Shown here: positions 20,339 through 29,905 of the stretch, piece after piece
How the letters are laid out: each line of letters opens with the position of its first letter
Position numbering within the stretch: the first letter of the stretch is position 1
Assembly (NCBI GenBank): GCA_002633005.1
Contig: NMRA01000875.1
Span: 9,489 to 47,556, forward strand
Source of the DNA: Phoronis australis
Lineage: Eukaryota; Phoronida; Phoronidae
Length of the DNA stretch: 38,068 bases
Direction: 5' to 3'
Program-made: the position numbers and the translations under genes
The notes under the pieces: generated by a model
Told to the model about the DNA's origin: nothing
The model's input: the letters and a program-made list of their open reading frames with translations, nothing else
The model's database searches: none

Positions 20339-21327
20339 ATTATTAAAACAAAAATACCTGAAGAGCTTTTTCCAATGCAGGTTTATATTCCATTGGAAAG
20401 CAATACTTCATCTTAAAATTTTAAGGTCAGTGTATATAATTTGTTTTCTTCTCATTTCTTTATATCATCTGCAACATAGTTATTTAAAGCGTGAATGTAT
20501 CGTCAGTGTTGATAAAACAATTCTCATTTAACAACTGTGTCACGATAATAGAAGGCATACTTTTAGTGGGAATTGATACTTCATCAAAGTTACGCTATGT
20601 GCAAGTAATAATGTGTGTAGACGCATAGCCTCATTTCGGAATATATGCTATGTTTAGCAGCTGTAACTAAAATTTGCTAATTGTAATATCTTGTTTAGCG
20701 ATGACTACTTGAATCGACGAGTAATAGTTGTGAACATAAAACAGACCAGATATCTTTAGATGCGCAGGTGCTCGAAATGCAATATTTCTTTAAAGGAACT
20801 CTTTCCGATTTAGTTCAGTCGAAACTTAACCCCAAATAATGTTCATTTAACACATCTCTAAATATTTTCAAACTTGATATGTTTTATTAGTTTATTTTTT
20901 AGATTTGGTGGTGTACTGCCACCTAAAATTGCCACAGTAGTGTGTGAAAGCTGACTCATGCATTATGGGTAAGCACTCAACTGCCGCCACATGTAACGAG
21001 ATTCCGCGGAAACACCGCCATTTTTAAAAAATAAAAAGTTAATAGCAAAGTAAGTCAAACACAGTGAACGTGATCTCTTTCGAATGACGGAATTCATCTT
21101 GTGTTCTAAATTGGTGAATTTGAAGGAAAGATTATCTTTAAAACAAACCATCCGTGCCTTTGCATTGTTAAACACAGTACAAGTCCAAAGTACTCAGACA
21201 AAATGACCCGCAATTCCCGTCACTACGACAGGGCGGAAACAGAACTCATCGTCAGAGTAGTCTAATCTCTGATCATCGAGAATGAAAGCAAATTGAAAGG
21301 AAAGTTAGAAAGTGGACGCAGTAAGTG
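20339..21327. other. No gene recognised
   Basis: AT-rich sequence with only short frames; no repeat, site or family recognised. Confidence 0.4.
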
Positions 21328-21465
21328 CTCATTGGCAGACTATCACACATTGCGTTACCGAGTGCGTGCTTGTCAACTGTCCCGCTCCTTGGAAGACTTT
21401 CACACTTTGTGTTACCGAGAGCGTGCTGGCCAACTGTCCCGCTCGCTCCTTAGCAGACTGTCGAA
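21328..21465 (+). repeat. Tandem repeat, 2.3 units of ~57-61 bp
   Basis: Units start at 21,328, 21,385 and 21,446. Shared text includes TTGGCAGAC/TTGGAAGAC, CACA.TG.GTTACCGAG, GCGTGCT and CAACTGTCCCGCTC. The open frame through it is a by-product of the repeat. It leads directly into dispersed repeat copy C. Confidence 0.72.
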
Positions 21466-21734
21466 CTTTTTGAAATATTTTCCCTCCATAGTGCTACACC
21501 ATGCGATATTTTATCAAATATTATCGTGATTTCCGACGCCAAAGAGCAATATTTTCCCTTTCGACTGAAACAAGAAAAACGTAGATTTCGTAGGTTCATT
21601 GGGTACCCAGAATTCCCCGCTCGATTAAAAAACAAAAACGTCGTCGGAAGCTTTTGAGTGTACGGTACTCGTTCTGCGAAATACGGTGCGGAGAGGTTTT
21701 TGTGTTTTTGCGGCGAATATTTCACTTAAGTAAC

Positions 21735-21840
21735 GTTTTGGAATAGACCCAGATGCAACTCTTTTAATCCAGATGTCCCGCTTTTCAATCCAATCGCCCG
21801 TTTATTTGACAACTGTGCAACAGGTGTTCCAAGTGATATT
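21735..21840 (+). repeat. Dispersed repeat family, copy C
   Basis: Contains GACCCAGATG, CCAGATGTCCCGCTTTTCAA and GCAACAGGTGTTCCAA. It is the longest of three copies and shares its two halves with copy B (14,215) and copy A (10,251). A second family block follows at 22,123-22,172. Confidence 0.58.
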
Positions 21841-22122
21841 GTCTCTTTGTTATGAATAATGATATTTTCCGGAGTCCGCTTGCTTATGTAACATAATAAC
21901 CGTGAAAATGTGTCCCGATGTCTCTGGTTTACGTTGAGTCACACTCACGTATCAATATCAAAAATTTTCTCTTTGTGAAGAAACGAGTTTATTTCGAAAT
22001 TTCTTGTAAGGATCTACACTGCAACCAACAAAATAATCATTTATTAATTCGATCATTTATCTATTTCGTCTGGTGTAATTATACAGCAAAATTTTCTCAG
22101 TGTGGACTTTTAATGGGATGAT

Positions 22123-22172
22123 TTATGCAATTCAGTTAAAAAACGGCGGAGTTGCGAAAAGATTTAGTGGCC
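22123..22172 (+). repeat. Dispersed repeat, second block (with copy C)
   Basis: TTATGCAATTCAGTTAAAAA then CGGCGGAGTTGCGAAAAG, matching 14,830-14,878. Confidence 0.57.
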
Positions 22173-22609
22173 ATAATGAATGTGGTTGTATGTCATTTGA
22201 AAATGATAGGTATCCTTCGATTTATTTCAGACCACAAGTTTTCTTCATCTGGTGCCACTTTCCTATTGTTGTCATTAATTCCATCATCATTTTCTGTATG
22301 TAAAACTTTCATTTGCGTGATGTTAAACTGAGGGCCGAGTAAAATACCCGCCATTCATTTGACAGTGGTGCTGATCTCTTCCGCACAGCAAAATTTATAG
22401 TTCAGGCCATTCGTCTCAGCTTGATGAAGCGATTCTCCAACTTGTCTTAATAAATGAAATACTTTTATTATATCAGCCACATTGAAAGCAGCTATTTTTC
22501 TGAAAACTAATCATTACGGGATTTCTAACAACGGGTTTTATTGTTGTCAAAGCTACCTTGAACATATAAAGCAGTTTGTATTGATACTGCCACTTTTGCC
22601 ATACCTTGC

Positions 22610-22965
22610 ATTTCTACAGGTGTACCACAGGGAACTATGTTATTAGCTCTCACATTTTTAATCTATGTAACTGGCATCACATTCTCCGGCAAGACGCAGT
22701 CTATTAAGTACGCAAACGACACATACCTGATACTTCCTTTCCATATTAAATAAAAATCACAGCTTCAGCGATCAAGCCATCGCAATAAATAATATTCTAC
22801 AAAATACTTTTGATTGGCTAAATACCAATAAATTATAGCTCAACACAAGTAAAACTTAATCTGTCCTATTTCGATTTCCTCAGAAAAAATCAGCAACGCT
22901 GATATCCCTCTAATCAAAATTAATAATGAGCTTATTAAAAGAGTTGACAATTTTATCATACATGT
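22610..22965 (+). pseudogene. Non-LTR retrotransposon reverse transcriptase fragment (CR1/jockey-like)
   Basis: The frame reads ISTGVPQGTMLLALTFLIYV and, after a spacer, SIKYANDTYLILPF. These are RT motif B (GVPQGS.L.P..F..Y) and the catalytic motif C, where YADD has become YAND. A stop and frameshift follow, then NTFDWLNTNKL, LNTSKT and SVLFRFPQKKS, the usual region after YADD (W...N.L.LN..KT). Only about 120 codons survive, with at least three stops. The motif B form points to the CR1/jockey group rather than Tx1/L1, but the fragment is too short to be firm. Confidence 0.75.
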
Positions 22966-23124
22966 ATGATTTAAAAAATAAAGTTTGCTTCTCATATTTT
23001 ATCTTTGAGTTTGAACAAATTAAATTGTATCTTCAGAATGATTTAGAGGCATATAATCTATAATCAATTGTAAATTCTACGTTTACCGGAAGAGTCCTTC
23101 GTCGAAGGATGTGGATTAACCTTT

Positions 23125-23252
23125 TAGTCGGTGGGCCAGATTTTGTAGGGCCTCTAGAAAATGGTTTTTGCGAGTACTTGAGGGAGGCAATTTTATTTTG
23201 GTGTTTTTTAGTTCATTTATTAGAGTGTTTTCAAAATCTAAAAAGTTCCCAC
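23125..23252 (+). repeat. Left inverted repeat of the CXC element
   Basis: Starts TAGTCGGTGGGCCAGATTTT and ends AAAAAGTTCCCAC. It is the partner of 27,314-27,426. Confidence 0.72.
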
Positions 23253-24059
23253 ATATAAAGTTGCATATTTTTGAGAAAATTGAGTTTAAAGTTACCTAAT
23301 AATCACCAAAGAGCTTAGTAAACTTATATTTGTAAAAACAACAGTTTTGGTGACTTTTTTGTAAAACAAGTAATGTGGTCCCATCAGTGCCATTGTATTG
23401 AACAATATTACACTCACATTACATGTTTTACTATTGTAAATTAATTGTAAACAGTGAAATTTAAAAAACGTAAAGACACCTAGTGGCAAAAATGCAAACT
23501 AAGTCTGAATGTTACAACGAACTTATTCTGGCATTGTCAGGCAACAAAAATAACACAAAACACTTGAGACTGGGAATAATTTGTGCCTCAATGACTAAAA
23601 CATTGACTAATGGTGTAAAATACAGCTTGTTTGCATGATACACCAGAAATACGTTATACTACAAAAACAATATAGTTGAATGATCTCTGTGAATGTTCAC
23701 AAAGACTGTATGAAAATAATAGATTATTCTGACAGCTTTTATGAAGCAGTATGAGACAAATACATGACAATGATCAAAGAATGTACTTTCTATGACTTAA
23801 TCAACAAATAAATTAACTTTTTAAAGAGTTCCCACCATGACCCTGTGTCTCAAAAAGGAATTTTATTATTACATCTTAACAGATTTAATAGCCTTTAATA
23901 CACCTGTTGCTACGAAACAATCTAAAAATTTTAAAAATATATTTTTCTGTTATCGAGTTTGTACGCAATGGGTGGAAGACCGCCTCAGTCGTTGTTGTTT
24001 TACTAGTGCGATACTGAGGAGTTGTGAAGAAAGTCCGCGTGGAGCCGTCTTTTTCAGAC

Positions 24060-24313
24060 ATGAAAAGGTGCGTTTGTGGAAACTGTGGTAACAACAACTT
24101 GACTGTGAACGTCTTAGTGTTCAAATTTCCTAAATACGTGAAAGTTGCAAAAAAATGGCATCGGTTTGTCATGGGCGGCGCACAAGAGTGTGGAGTGTCA
24201 GTGTGGAACATGCGATTCAGTTTGGCGTAAGCCACACTTTGATCGGCATATTTCAAAGAATCGAGTTTCGACCACACACATAAGCGGCGCTACAATGAAG
24301 GACTCACCACCAA
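24060..24313 (+). pseudogene. THAP zinc-finger first exon, degenerate
   Basis: ATG at 24,060 starts MKRCVCGNCGNNN and continues LVFKFPKYVKVAKKWHRFV. This is the opening of a THAP domain (C..C..., F.FPK, KKW), the site-specific DNA-binding finger of THAP transposases. The second half needs a frame change: WRKPHF lies where VCS.HF is expected, with the third cysteine lost. The frame ending KDSPPSK leads into a strong GTAAGT donor at 24,314. So this was a spliced transposase gene whose later exons are now missing. Confidence 0.62.
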
Positions 24314-24513
24314 GTAAGTGCATTTGCAAATTTTGTAAATAACGAACAAACTGTTTCCATTCTAGGGCGAGTGAAGCCAGGCCCTGGACCCCGACCCAGA
24401 TCGAGTGCTACTACAAGTAGGCTTATGCATATTGTGTTTAGACTGCGCTCATTTCATCACGGCAATAGTGAATACGAGTAACCCAGGTTGGATGTGGCCT
24501 TTGTCAGTAATTG

Positions 24514-24780
24514 TTAAGTGTCTATTTTGTGAGTAGTCACCACCACTTGGTAGAGTTGGTTGTGGCTCACATATGTCATTTCTCGTGCAAGTGGGTCGAG
24601 TTCATACGGCCTGAAACCCGACGAAAGTTCGCTAAATGGGAAATCGAATTCATTGTCTGCAGTGATTCTTCAAGTACTTGAGTATAAGTGCCCGTTTCCA
24701 CTCTCCTCTCTGTCTGCATAATAATTGTACAATTCTCGCCTAATATTGTCGTTGTCTTCTGACCTGCAGTGTTCCGACAT
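24514..24780 (-). pseudogene. Kolobok-type minus-strand acidic ORF, copy 2
   Basis: ATG at 24,778-24,780 opens MSEHCRSEDNDNIRRELYNY followed by YADREESGNGHLYSST, then one TGA. The same frame continues with EFDFPFSELSSGFRPYELDP, LAREM and about 20 more residues to a TAA at 24,514-24,516. The homologous start in copy 1 (4,089) shows the same reading. It is divergently oriented to the THAP exon, which suggests the ancestral element had two genes. The function is unknown; the acidic stretch followed by GFRPYELDPLA looks like a conserved N-terminal module. Confidence 0.5.
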
Positions 24781-25022
24781 TGCAAATGATTGTCAAGCGG
24801 CCAACCGTCTTCCACCCATTGCATCATTTGGCGGGAAACTTAGAAATAAGTAATTTTTCTTCAAAATTAAAAAAGTTGCCACTATTTGGCATAAAAAGTG
24901 CCTATTTAGCAAGATTTTATGTTATTCGATTCATATTAGCTAACTGAAACCCGAAAAAGTAAGAAAATGCGTGGTGGGAACTCTTTAATACAACAAAGGA
25001 AATAACGGGGTTGGAGGTCTAT

Positions 25023-25291
25023 TTAGGGTTGACTTGTGAAAGAACTATTCAATGTTATGCAGTCAGTGTTGCTGATGTTACTACAGTTGTCACAGCTGCA
25101 CATTTCTGTACAGTTTGACCCAGCATTGCAGCACAAACTCAGCTTCCCAGCACACATGTTCTTTTTGCACTTGCAGCGTTCATGGTTTAGTACTGTCAAT
25201 GGAGATGCGGTCATTGCCATACATATTAACTGCAAAGCTCCACAGCCATGGAGCCAACTATGGTCGATTAGAGAGGGTACAGCACTGCACA
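25023..25291 (-). CDS. CXC-type cysteine-rich C-terminal exon
   Basis: On the minus strand an acceptor-like CTAATCACCAG precedes an open frame ending in TAA at 25,023. It reads PSLIDHSWLHGCGALQLICM, a linker, then CKCKKNMCAGKLSLCC with NAGSNCTEMCSCDNCSN. The spacing C.C....C......CC.....C...C.C..C.N matches a CXC motif of the tesmin/TSO1 sort, which binds zinc and DNA. Variants close the C-terminus of many transposon-borne proteins in invertebrates. The frame has no internal stop. It is probably the last exon of the CXC element's gene; the join to the exon at 25,398-25,816 is not resolved. Confidence 0.52.
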
Positions 25292-25397
25292 CTGGTGATT
25301 AGCCCGCAGGCAATGAAGGGTCAAACACTAAGTCTTTGTTTGGAGGCGGGCACTTTTGGGCAAACGTTTGATTCAAAATATGTTATAATGGGCTGTG

Positions 25398-25816
25398 TTA
25401 ATTAGAGTCAGCAAGTGAATTATTGAACACTAGCCTCAATTCACTTTCGTATCTCTTAGTTGGGCACAAACTACAACAGTGAGTAGCTTCAATAATATTT
25501 CTTAAGATTTCCTGTCCAAATAGCACACCAGCTTTCTGAAGAACAGCTTCAAAGTCTTGCTTTAGTTTTGAAAAGCAAATGACATCTCCTTGTGTTAGAA
25601 GCTTCGATTCAATGAACTCCAAATAAAATTGTAGAAAAACATCTCTGAAAACTGTGAATTCGTCACTCTTCACAATCGTTGTCTTTCTATTTTTTATAGC
25701 ATGATGATCTGTGGTAGGCCCCCTACTTGGCTTCTAAGACACAAGGTCTTTATCTTTGAATTTCATTTGCATATTCAGGGCTCTGGACCGAGCTGTTGCT
25801 TGCGATACAAGTCCAA
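25398..25816 (-). pseudogene. Middle exon of the CXC-element gene, one stop
   Basis: A strong acceptor, TTTTTTTCAG, ends at 25,817 on the minus strand. The following frame reads GLVSQATARSRALNMQMKFK then DKDLVS, a TAG stop, and KPSRGPTTDHHAIKNRKTT. It continues SDEFTVFRDVFLQFYLEFI to CCSLCPTKRYESEL and a stop at 25,398. Apart from the single TAG the 130-codon frame is open and protein-like: alternating charged and hydrophobic helices, with a C..C pair late. No family recognised. Same strand as, and upstream of, the CXC exon. Confidence 0.42.
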
Positions 25817-25829
25817 CTGAAAAAAACCC

Positions 25830-27313
25830 GAACTGTTAACACTAATTTAACCTTCAACTATGAGTGAGTTGGCATGCAACTTTTTCAGGCGGACTTATCA
25901 GGAACTGATCCGCCACCAGTCTAACAAATTTACATGCCGTCTGATCTGTAGCCTAATAATGTTGATCGTCTAATAATTAGATCAGTTGATGCAACTGAAA
26001 ATAAATCAGCTGATACATGTGCAGTGATTGAAATTTAATTTTTTTAAATCAGATGCTCAAACCATACTTAATCGATTTACACTTAAGGTAATCGACGTTT
26101 GACGAAATGGTCAGTGGCTTCCATCGTCCTCAAATTTCGACGGCGACGATGGCCACTTAGGTACTTTAATTTAATTATCATTGCAGCTACCTAAGTAATT
26201 AATGTTTACAAAAAATTGAGACTACGGCAGGGGATGACGGCCACTTGGGCATGTTGTTTGCAACCATCTACTCCATTTAACTTTCTCAAAATTTTTTGAC
26301 TTAAAGTGCTTTAAAATCACACCCACAGTATAACGCCATAGGATTATCCCTTAGAGCAAGTAGTGTCGATGTGGCAACTGAATGGAGTGTTCGAAAAACA
26401 GGATTGCAGGAGTATTTGTTTAAACTGGCAAATGAAAACATTAACGACCTCCTCAGTGGCATCTCTCTACGCGGTAATTCTAAACTTATAGGAACATAAT
26501 TTGCTGAAAAGTATCCGGCATATGAAGTATCTATGGTATGATCATCGTCTCTACTGGGTCAGCAGTATTGTCTAAGGCCTAGGCAGCCAAGGGACTGAAC
26601 AAGTTAAAAAACAACTAGTGCTAAAACACACATGGAAAACACCAAGATGTATTTTAAAAAAACACGTACCTGTTTTTGAAAACTATATTTCTTTCTCTTT
26701 CTTGGAATGTGGCCCATAATGTACTTTCCCTGCTAACAAATGATGCACTCATGTTTCAGAATGTTCCTATCTTGTTCAGGTTAATTGGGTGTTTCAGATT
26801 TTGGAAGTATAATTGATTTTCTTGGGAAATCTTGGATAACATCTGTACCACTTTCAGCAACTTCAGCTTTAGTACTACTGTTGGTGCCTTGAAACGTTGC
26901 CATGCCGTTCTATGTCCTTTCAATTTTTCGGTCTGACACTTGGTCTTCTAGTCTACAGCACTCAGCAGTACACCATGTAGGCTACCAGGACATGCAGCTG
27001 TTTTCTGCACAAACGCTTGTGACACCTCTTCTTCTTTTTGATCTTCTGATCTACAGAGTTCCACAGTCAATCAGCTTTCGCCAGGAAGCTTTCCTAAGCT
27101 TCTTTAGTCTCTGACATCACAATTTTGTGCTGTTTGATAAACCTTGAATTATACATGGATCACACTCCATGGGAGCAGCCATATTGAAGTAACAAAGCAC
27201 AACAATACAATCTGGCTCTCTGATTGGTCAATTCAATAGAAAAGCGCCATCAAGTGGCAGGAATGTGCATCATACTTTGTGCAAAAAACACCTTTTTAAA
27301 AAAATGTGTAGAC
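25830..27313 (-). pseudogene. 5' part of the CXC-element gene, badly decayed
   Basis: ATG at 27,180-27,182 (minus strand) begins MAAPMECDPCIIQGLSNST, a plausible N-terminus with a C..C pair. Another frame then gives KKLRKASWRKLIDCGTL and a basic RRSKRRR run. Farther on, frames are broken by stops through 26,860. Between 25,830 and 26,860 I see no convincing coding, although a 57-codon plus-strand stretch at 26,332-26,502 is open without an ATG. Reading this as exon 1 of the CXC gene is inference from strand, order and position inside the inverted repeats. Confidence 0.28.
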
Positions 27314-27426
27314 GTGGGAACTTTTTGGAATTTGATTTATAGGTATATTATCTAGCCACATAAAAAACTATTGCCCCAACCAAGTACTCACAAGGATGAA
27401 CGCTATGAGATCTGGCCCACCGACTA
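27314..27426 (-). repeat. Right inverted repeat of the CXC element
   Basis: On the plus strand it runs from GTGGGAACTTTTT to ATCTGGCCCACCGACTA. The outer 17 bases match the left arm exactly; the middle of the arm is about 14 bases shorter. Confidence 0.72.
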
Positions 27427-28321
27427 TTTGACCTCAGTCCTGTTTTTGAATTTGTCTTCCCCGAATAGAGTTGGTTGTTACTTGTTGACTTCAGTGGTTG
27501 TGTTTTACTCATCTCTCGTTATAATTTCCACAAAGTTTTCATTTACACATACCTTCAACTAAGCCTACATGTACATGCATTATCGCGTAGGTCTACATGC
27601 ACACAAGCATGTAATTTCGTTAAAAATTCACGGCTTTAATGAGCGTCAATATGTATTATCACAATGGGGCAGCATATATTGTCGTCTTCTACACGTATTG
27701 TTGTCCCATAGGGGGCGACAATATGTGCCGTGAACGCCCTAAATATTGTTGCACGAGCAAAAATATGTGTCAAGTGCGACAATATCATTATCTCTCAACA
27801 GCCTGTGCTTGTACACTGAGGACTGGGTTCGAATACATATAATCTTGATATCACACTTTTTAATATTGAAGCAATACGAGCTAGAATGAATGTCATGCAT
27901 AATCTGAATAAAAATCTGATGTCCTTTAAAGCAATAATTTATGGAACTTGGACGGATTACAATGCGCTGTTTAAATTCTAGCTTTACGACATTTTTATTG
28001 CTACGTGATAACATTTTTGACATCATTTTGGCGGTGTATTTTCTACGGTTCAAAACCGCGAGTACTTACTTTTTAAAATAATGTTTCAACAAACTGTGTC
28101 AGAGTAAATAAACTTCACACGAACGGCAGGCCATCACGATGGCGGTTCACATAAAAACTAGTGATGCAAAAAAGCCCGCTGGTAATTAATTATGTGTTTT
28201 AACTGTCCATACAGGTAGTATTGCAACACGACGAAGAACGGTACAGCTATGCCAACTTTTTGTTGGGTGTCTTAGGTGCCTTCGAAATAATGTCACCTAC
28301 ATTGCTGAGGAAAGACACATG
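27427..28321. other. No gene recognised
   Basis: Unique-looking AT-rich spacer between the two transposon nests. Short GCGACAATAT-like repeats occur at 27,710-27,790. No coding signal or known site. Confidence 0.4.
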
Positions 28322-28392
28322 CTACCGAAATTTTCCGTAGATAAGACCATGGGGGTGTATTGGGAAGAATACTCCGGCTTTTTAGTAACACC

Positions 28393-28404
28393 AAAATAAA
28401 CGCC
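28393..28404 (+). repeat. LINE target-site duplication, left copy
   Basis: AAAATAAACGCC, identical to 35,286-35,297; it lies just before the LINE 5' UTR. Confidence 0.8.
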
Positions 28405-28508
28405 CAACAAGTGGCGCTTTAAAACATGGCGGATGTGTTCTAGAATTCGGGAAGATATCCTGCAAAAATATCAGCCCTATAGCCCAAATCCGCCTATAAA
28501 ACCTAACC

Positions 28509-29116
28509 ATGGAAGCAAACACGTTCATTCAAGGCATGAAGGCTGCACAACAGGACGCGGAAATAAAGAGATTGTTCATAGAAATTTTCGAACGTTCTCT
28601 CAATGAAGCCTGTCGTCACTCAACCGAGGGGTTCAAAGATATGTTACAGTCAACAGGACGAAACAGCCTGTTAATACACGGTTTAGAGGAAAATAAGGGG
28701 ATGAGCCAGTCATAAACATAGCCAAGAAATTGGAAGTTTACCTGCCCGTAATTGAATTAGACCGCACCCACAGGTTTGGTGCTTTTAACAGAGATACCAG
28801 GGGTAAACCTAGACCGATCATCGCTAAGTTCATTAGTTATCGTAAACGAACAGAACTTCTGAAGAAAAGGTCGACACTTGCGGTTACACAGGTGAACCAA
28901 GGGCGTGTCTCGGTGCGAAAAATACATGTATATATTAATTAAAATCCCACAAAGAGGAAAGCTGTTATTTTTGCAAAATGTCGCAGATTAGTGAAACAGG
29001 GACACATCAAGTCGACATACGTGAGAGATGGGAAGATCTTCATCAAGAAGAATAATCATTCTTATCATGAAATGAATAGAATGGAACAAGTTAGCGAATT
29101 CGTGGAAGGTCTTTGA
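28509..29116 (+). pseudogene. LINE ORF1 (RNA-binding chaperone), broken
   Basis: ATG at 28,509 follows CCTAACC. The N-terminal part is helical and ends GRNSLLIHGLEEN. One extra base near 28,700 shifts the frame, and the reading continues ELDRTHRFGAFNRDTRGKPR, PIIAKFISYRKRTELLKKR, an in-frame TAA at about 28,939-28,941, then FAKCRRLVKQGHIKSTYVRD and GKIFIKKNN to a TGA at 29,114-29,116. The LLIHGL ... DRTHRFG ... RPRPIIAKF ... R...G..KSTYVRDGKI..K order is the RRM-plus-C-terminal domain of L1-type ORF1 proteins. These bind the element RNA and act with ORF2 during target-primed integration. Two lesions only, so fairly young decay. Confidence 0.82.
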
Positions 29117-29905
29117 AAGAGTCAACCCCAGACACCAACGCCGGAACGGGTTTTGAACCGTGAATAATATGACGGCGTATGGTTACTTAGTTTAGGTATT
29201 CGTCAGATAGTGCGGAATTGGGTTAATATTCTAGGCGGCGTTAAAAAGTTTGTTTTGTGTTAATTACGTTTGCGCAGAAATCAGTGTCATCTCGTAATTT
29301 GATACCAGTACTTTTACATGTATTTCATGTTAATCTGCTGTTTCAAATTCTCTATTTAGCTGTCTGTTTATTTAATTATATTTTCTAATTTTTAGTTCCT
29401 ATTTGAATCTTTTCTTCAGCTAGTGATCTCTTGCAATAACGACCTTTAAATTGATTCAACGTTTTCTTTGTGCCAATGTTGAACATCTGGTAGTAACCAA
29501 ATCAGGCTTGTAATCAATGGCTTGTGCTCAAATGCAGTGTTTCAATTGGAGCGCTCCCACTGTTCTTCACTTCGCTTGCCATTCTATAGGGTATACATTT
29601 ATAACTGCAGTAACTATTCAAATATCCAGGGCTTTAGCATGCATAGGATGACTGTCGATGCGGGCTGCCTTCTCAGATTCAGGGTTCTTGCCGTCTCAGG
29701 TGTTTGTGAGTGCTGTTACAGCTCATTCATTTAGTGTTCGACTTTCTTCTTTGTCTTCGTAGCTATTTGTCCATTGTGTTTCTTCTCTTGTATATGTTTT
29801 ATGTTCAAGACTGTGCAAACAATCACTGGTAGTATGCGCAGAAAAATTTAATGTCACTGAGAGCAATACTTGAATTTAGTTGTAGTCCACAAATTAAATT
29901 TCAAC

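Larger units (their letters stand above)
23821..24988 (+). mobile_element. Kolobok-type (THAP/TTAA) transposon, copy 2, both ends intact
   Basis: TTAA at 23,821-23,824 and 24,985-24,988 flank a 1,160-bp element. Its ends are AGAGTTCCCACCA and its complement, 13 bp perfect. A farther shared inner block, CGCAATGGGTGGAAGAC on the left and TGCAATGGGTGGAAGACGG read inward from the right, suggests long degenerate inverted repeats. A THAP-domain exon runs rightward and an acidic ORF runs leftward. It is too short for a full transposase, so it is an internally deleted derivative. Kolobok is the known superfamily combining TTAA duplication, AG/RG ends and THAP domains. It sits inside the CXC element and is therefore younger than that insertion. 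Confidence 0.74.
23125..27426 (-). mobile_element. ~4.3-kb TIR-bounded element encoding a CXC-domain protein (unclassified DNA transposon)
   Basis: The ends are inverted copies beginning TAGTCGGTGGGCCAGAT at 23,125 and, on the minus strand, at 27,426. Farther in, both arms share GAGTACTTG..(G)GGCAAT, a T-rich stretch and AAAAAGTTCCCAC (23,240-23,252; 27,314-27,326), so arms are about 113-128 bp. The interior carries minus-strand exon candidates: an N-terminal start near 27,182, a middle exon at 25,398-25,816 and a cysteine-rich CXC exon at 25,023-25,291. A THAP/TTAA element of 1.16 kb is nested inside. Target duplications are not clear: the flanks are CCTTT on the left and TTTGACC on the right. 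Superfamily unassigned. Confidence 0.58.

Noticed and set aside
21293-21529. 78-codon frame with internal repeats
   Set aside because: The protein repeats only mirror the ~57-bp DNA tandem repeat; no independent coding evidence.
26332-26502. 57-codon open plus-strand stretch inside the CXC element
   Set aside because: No ATG, no clear splice sites, opposite strand to the element's exons, and length within chance.
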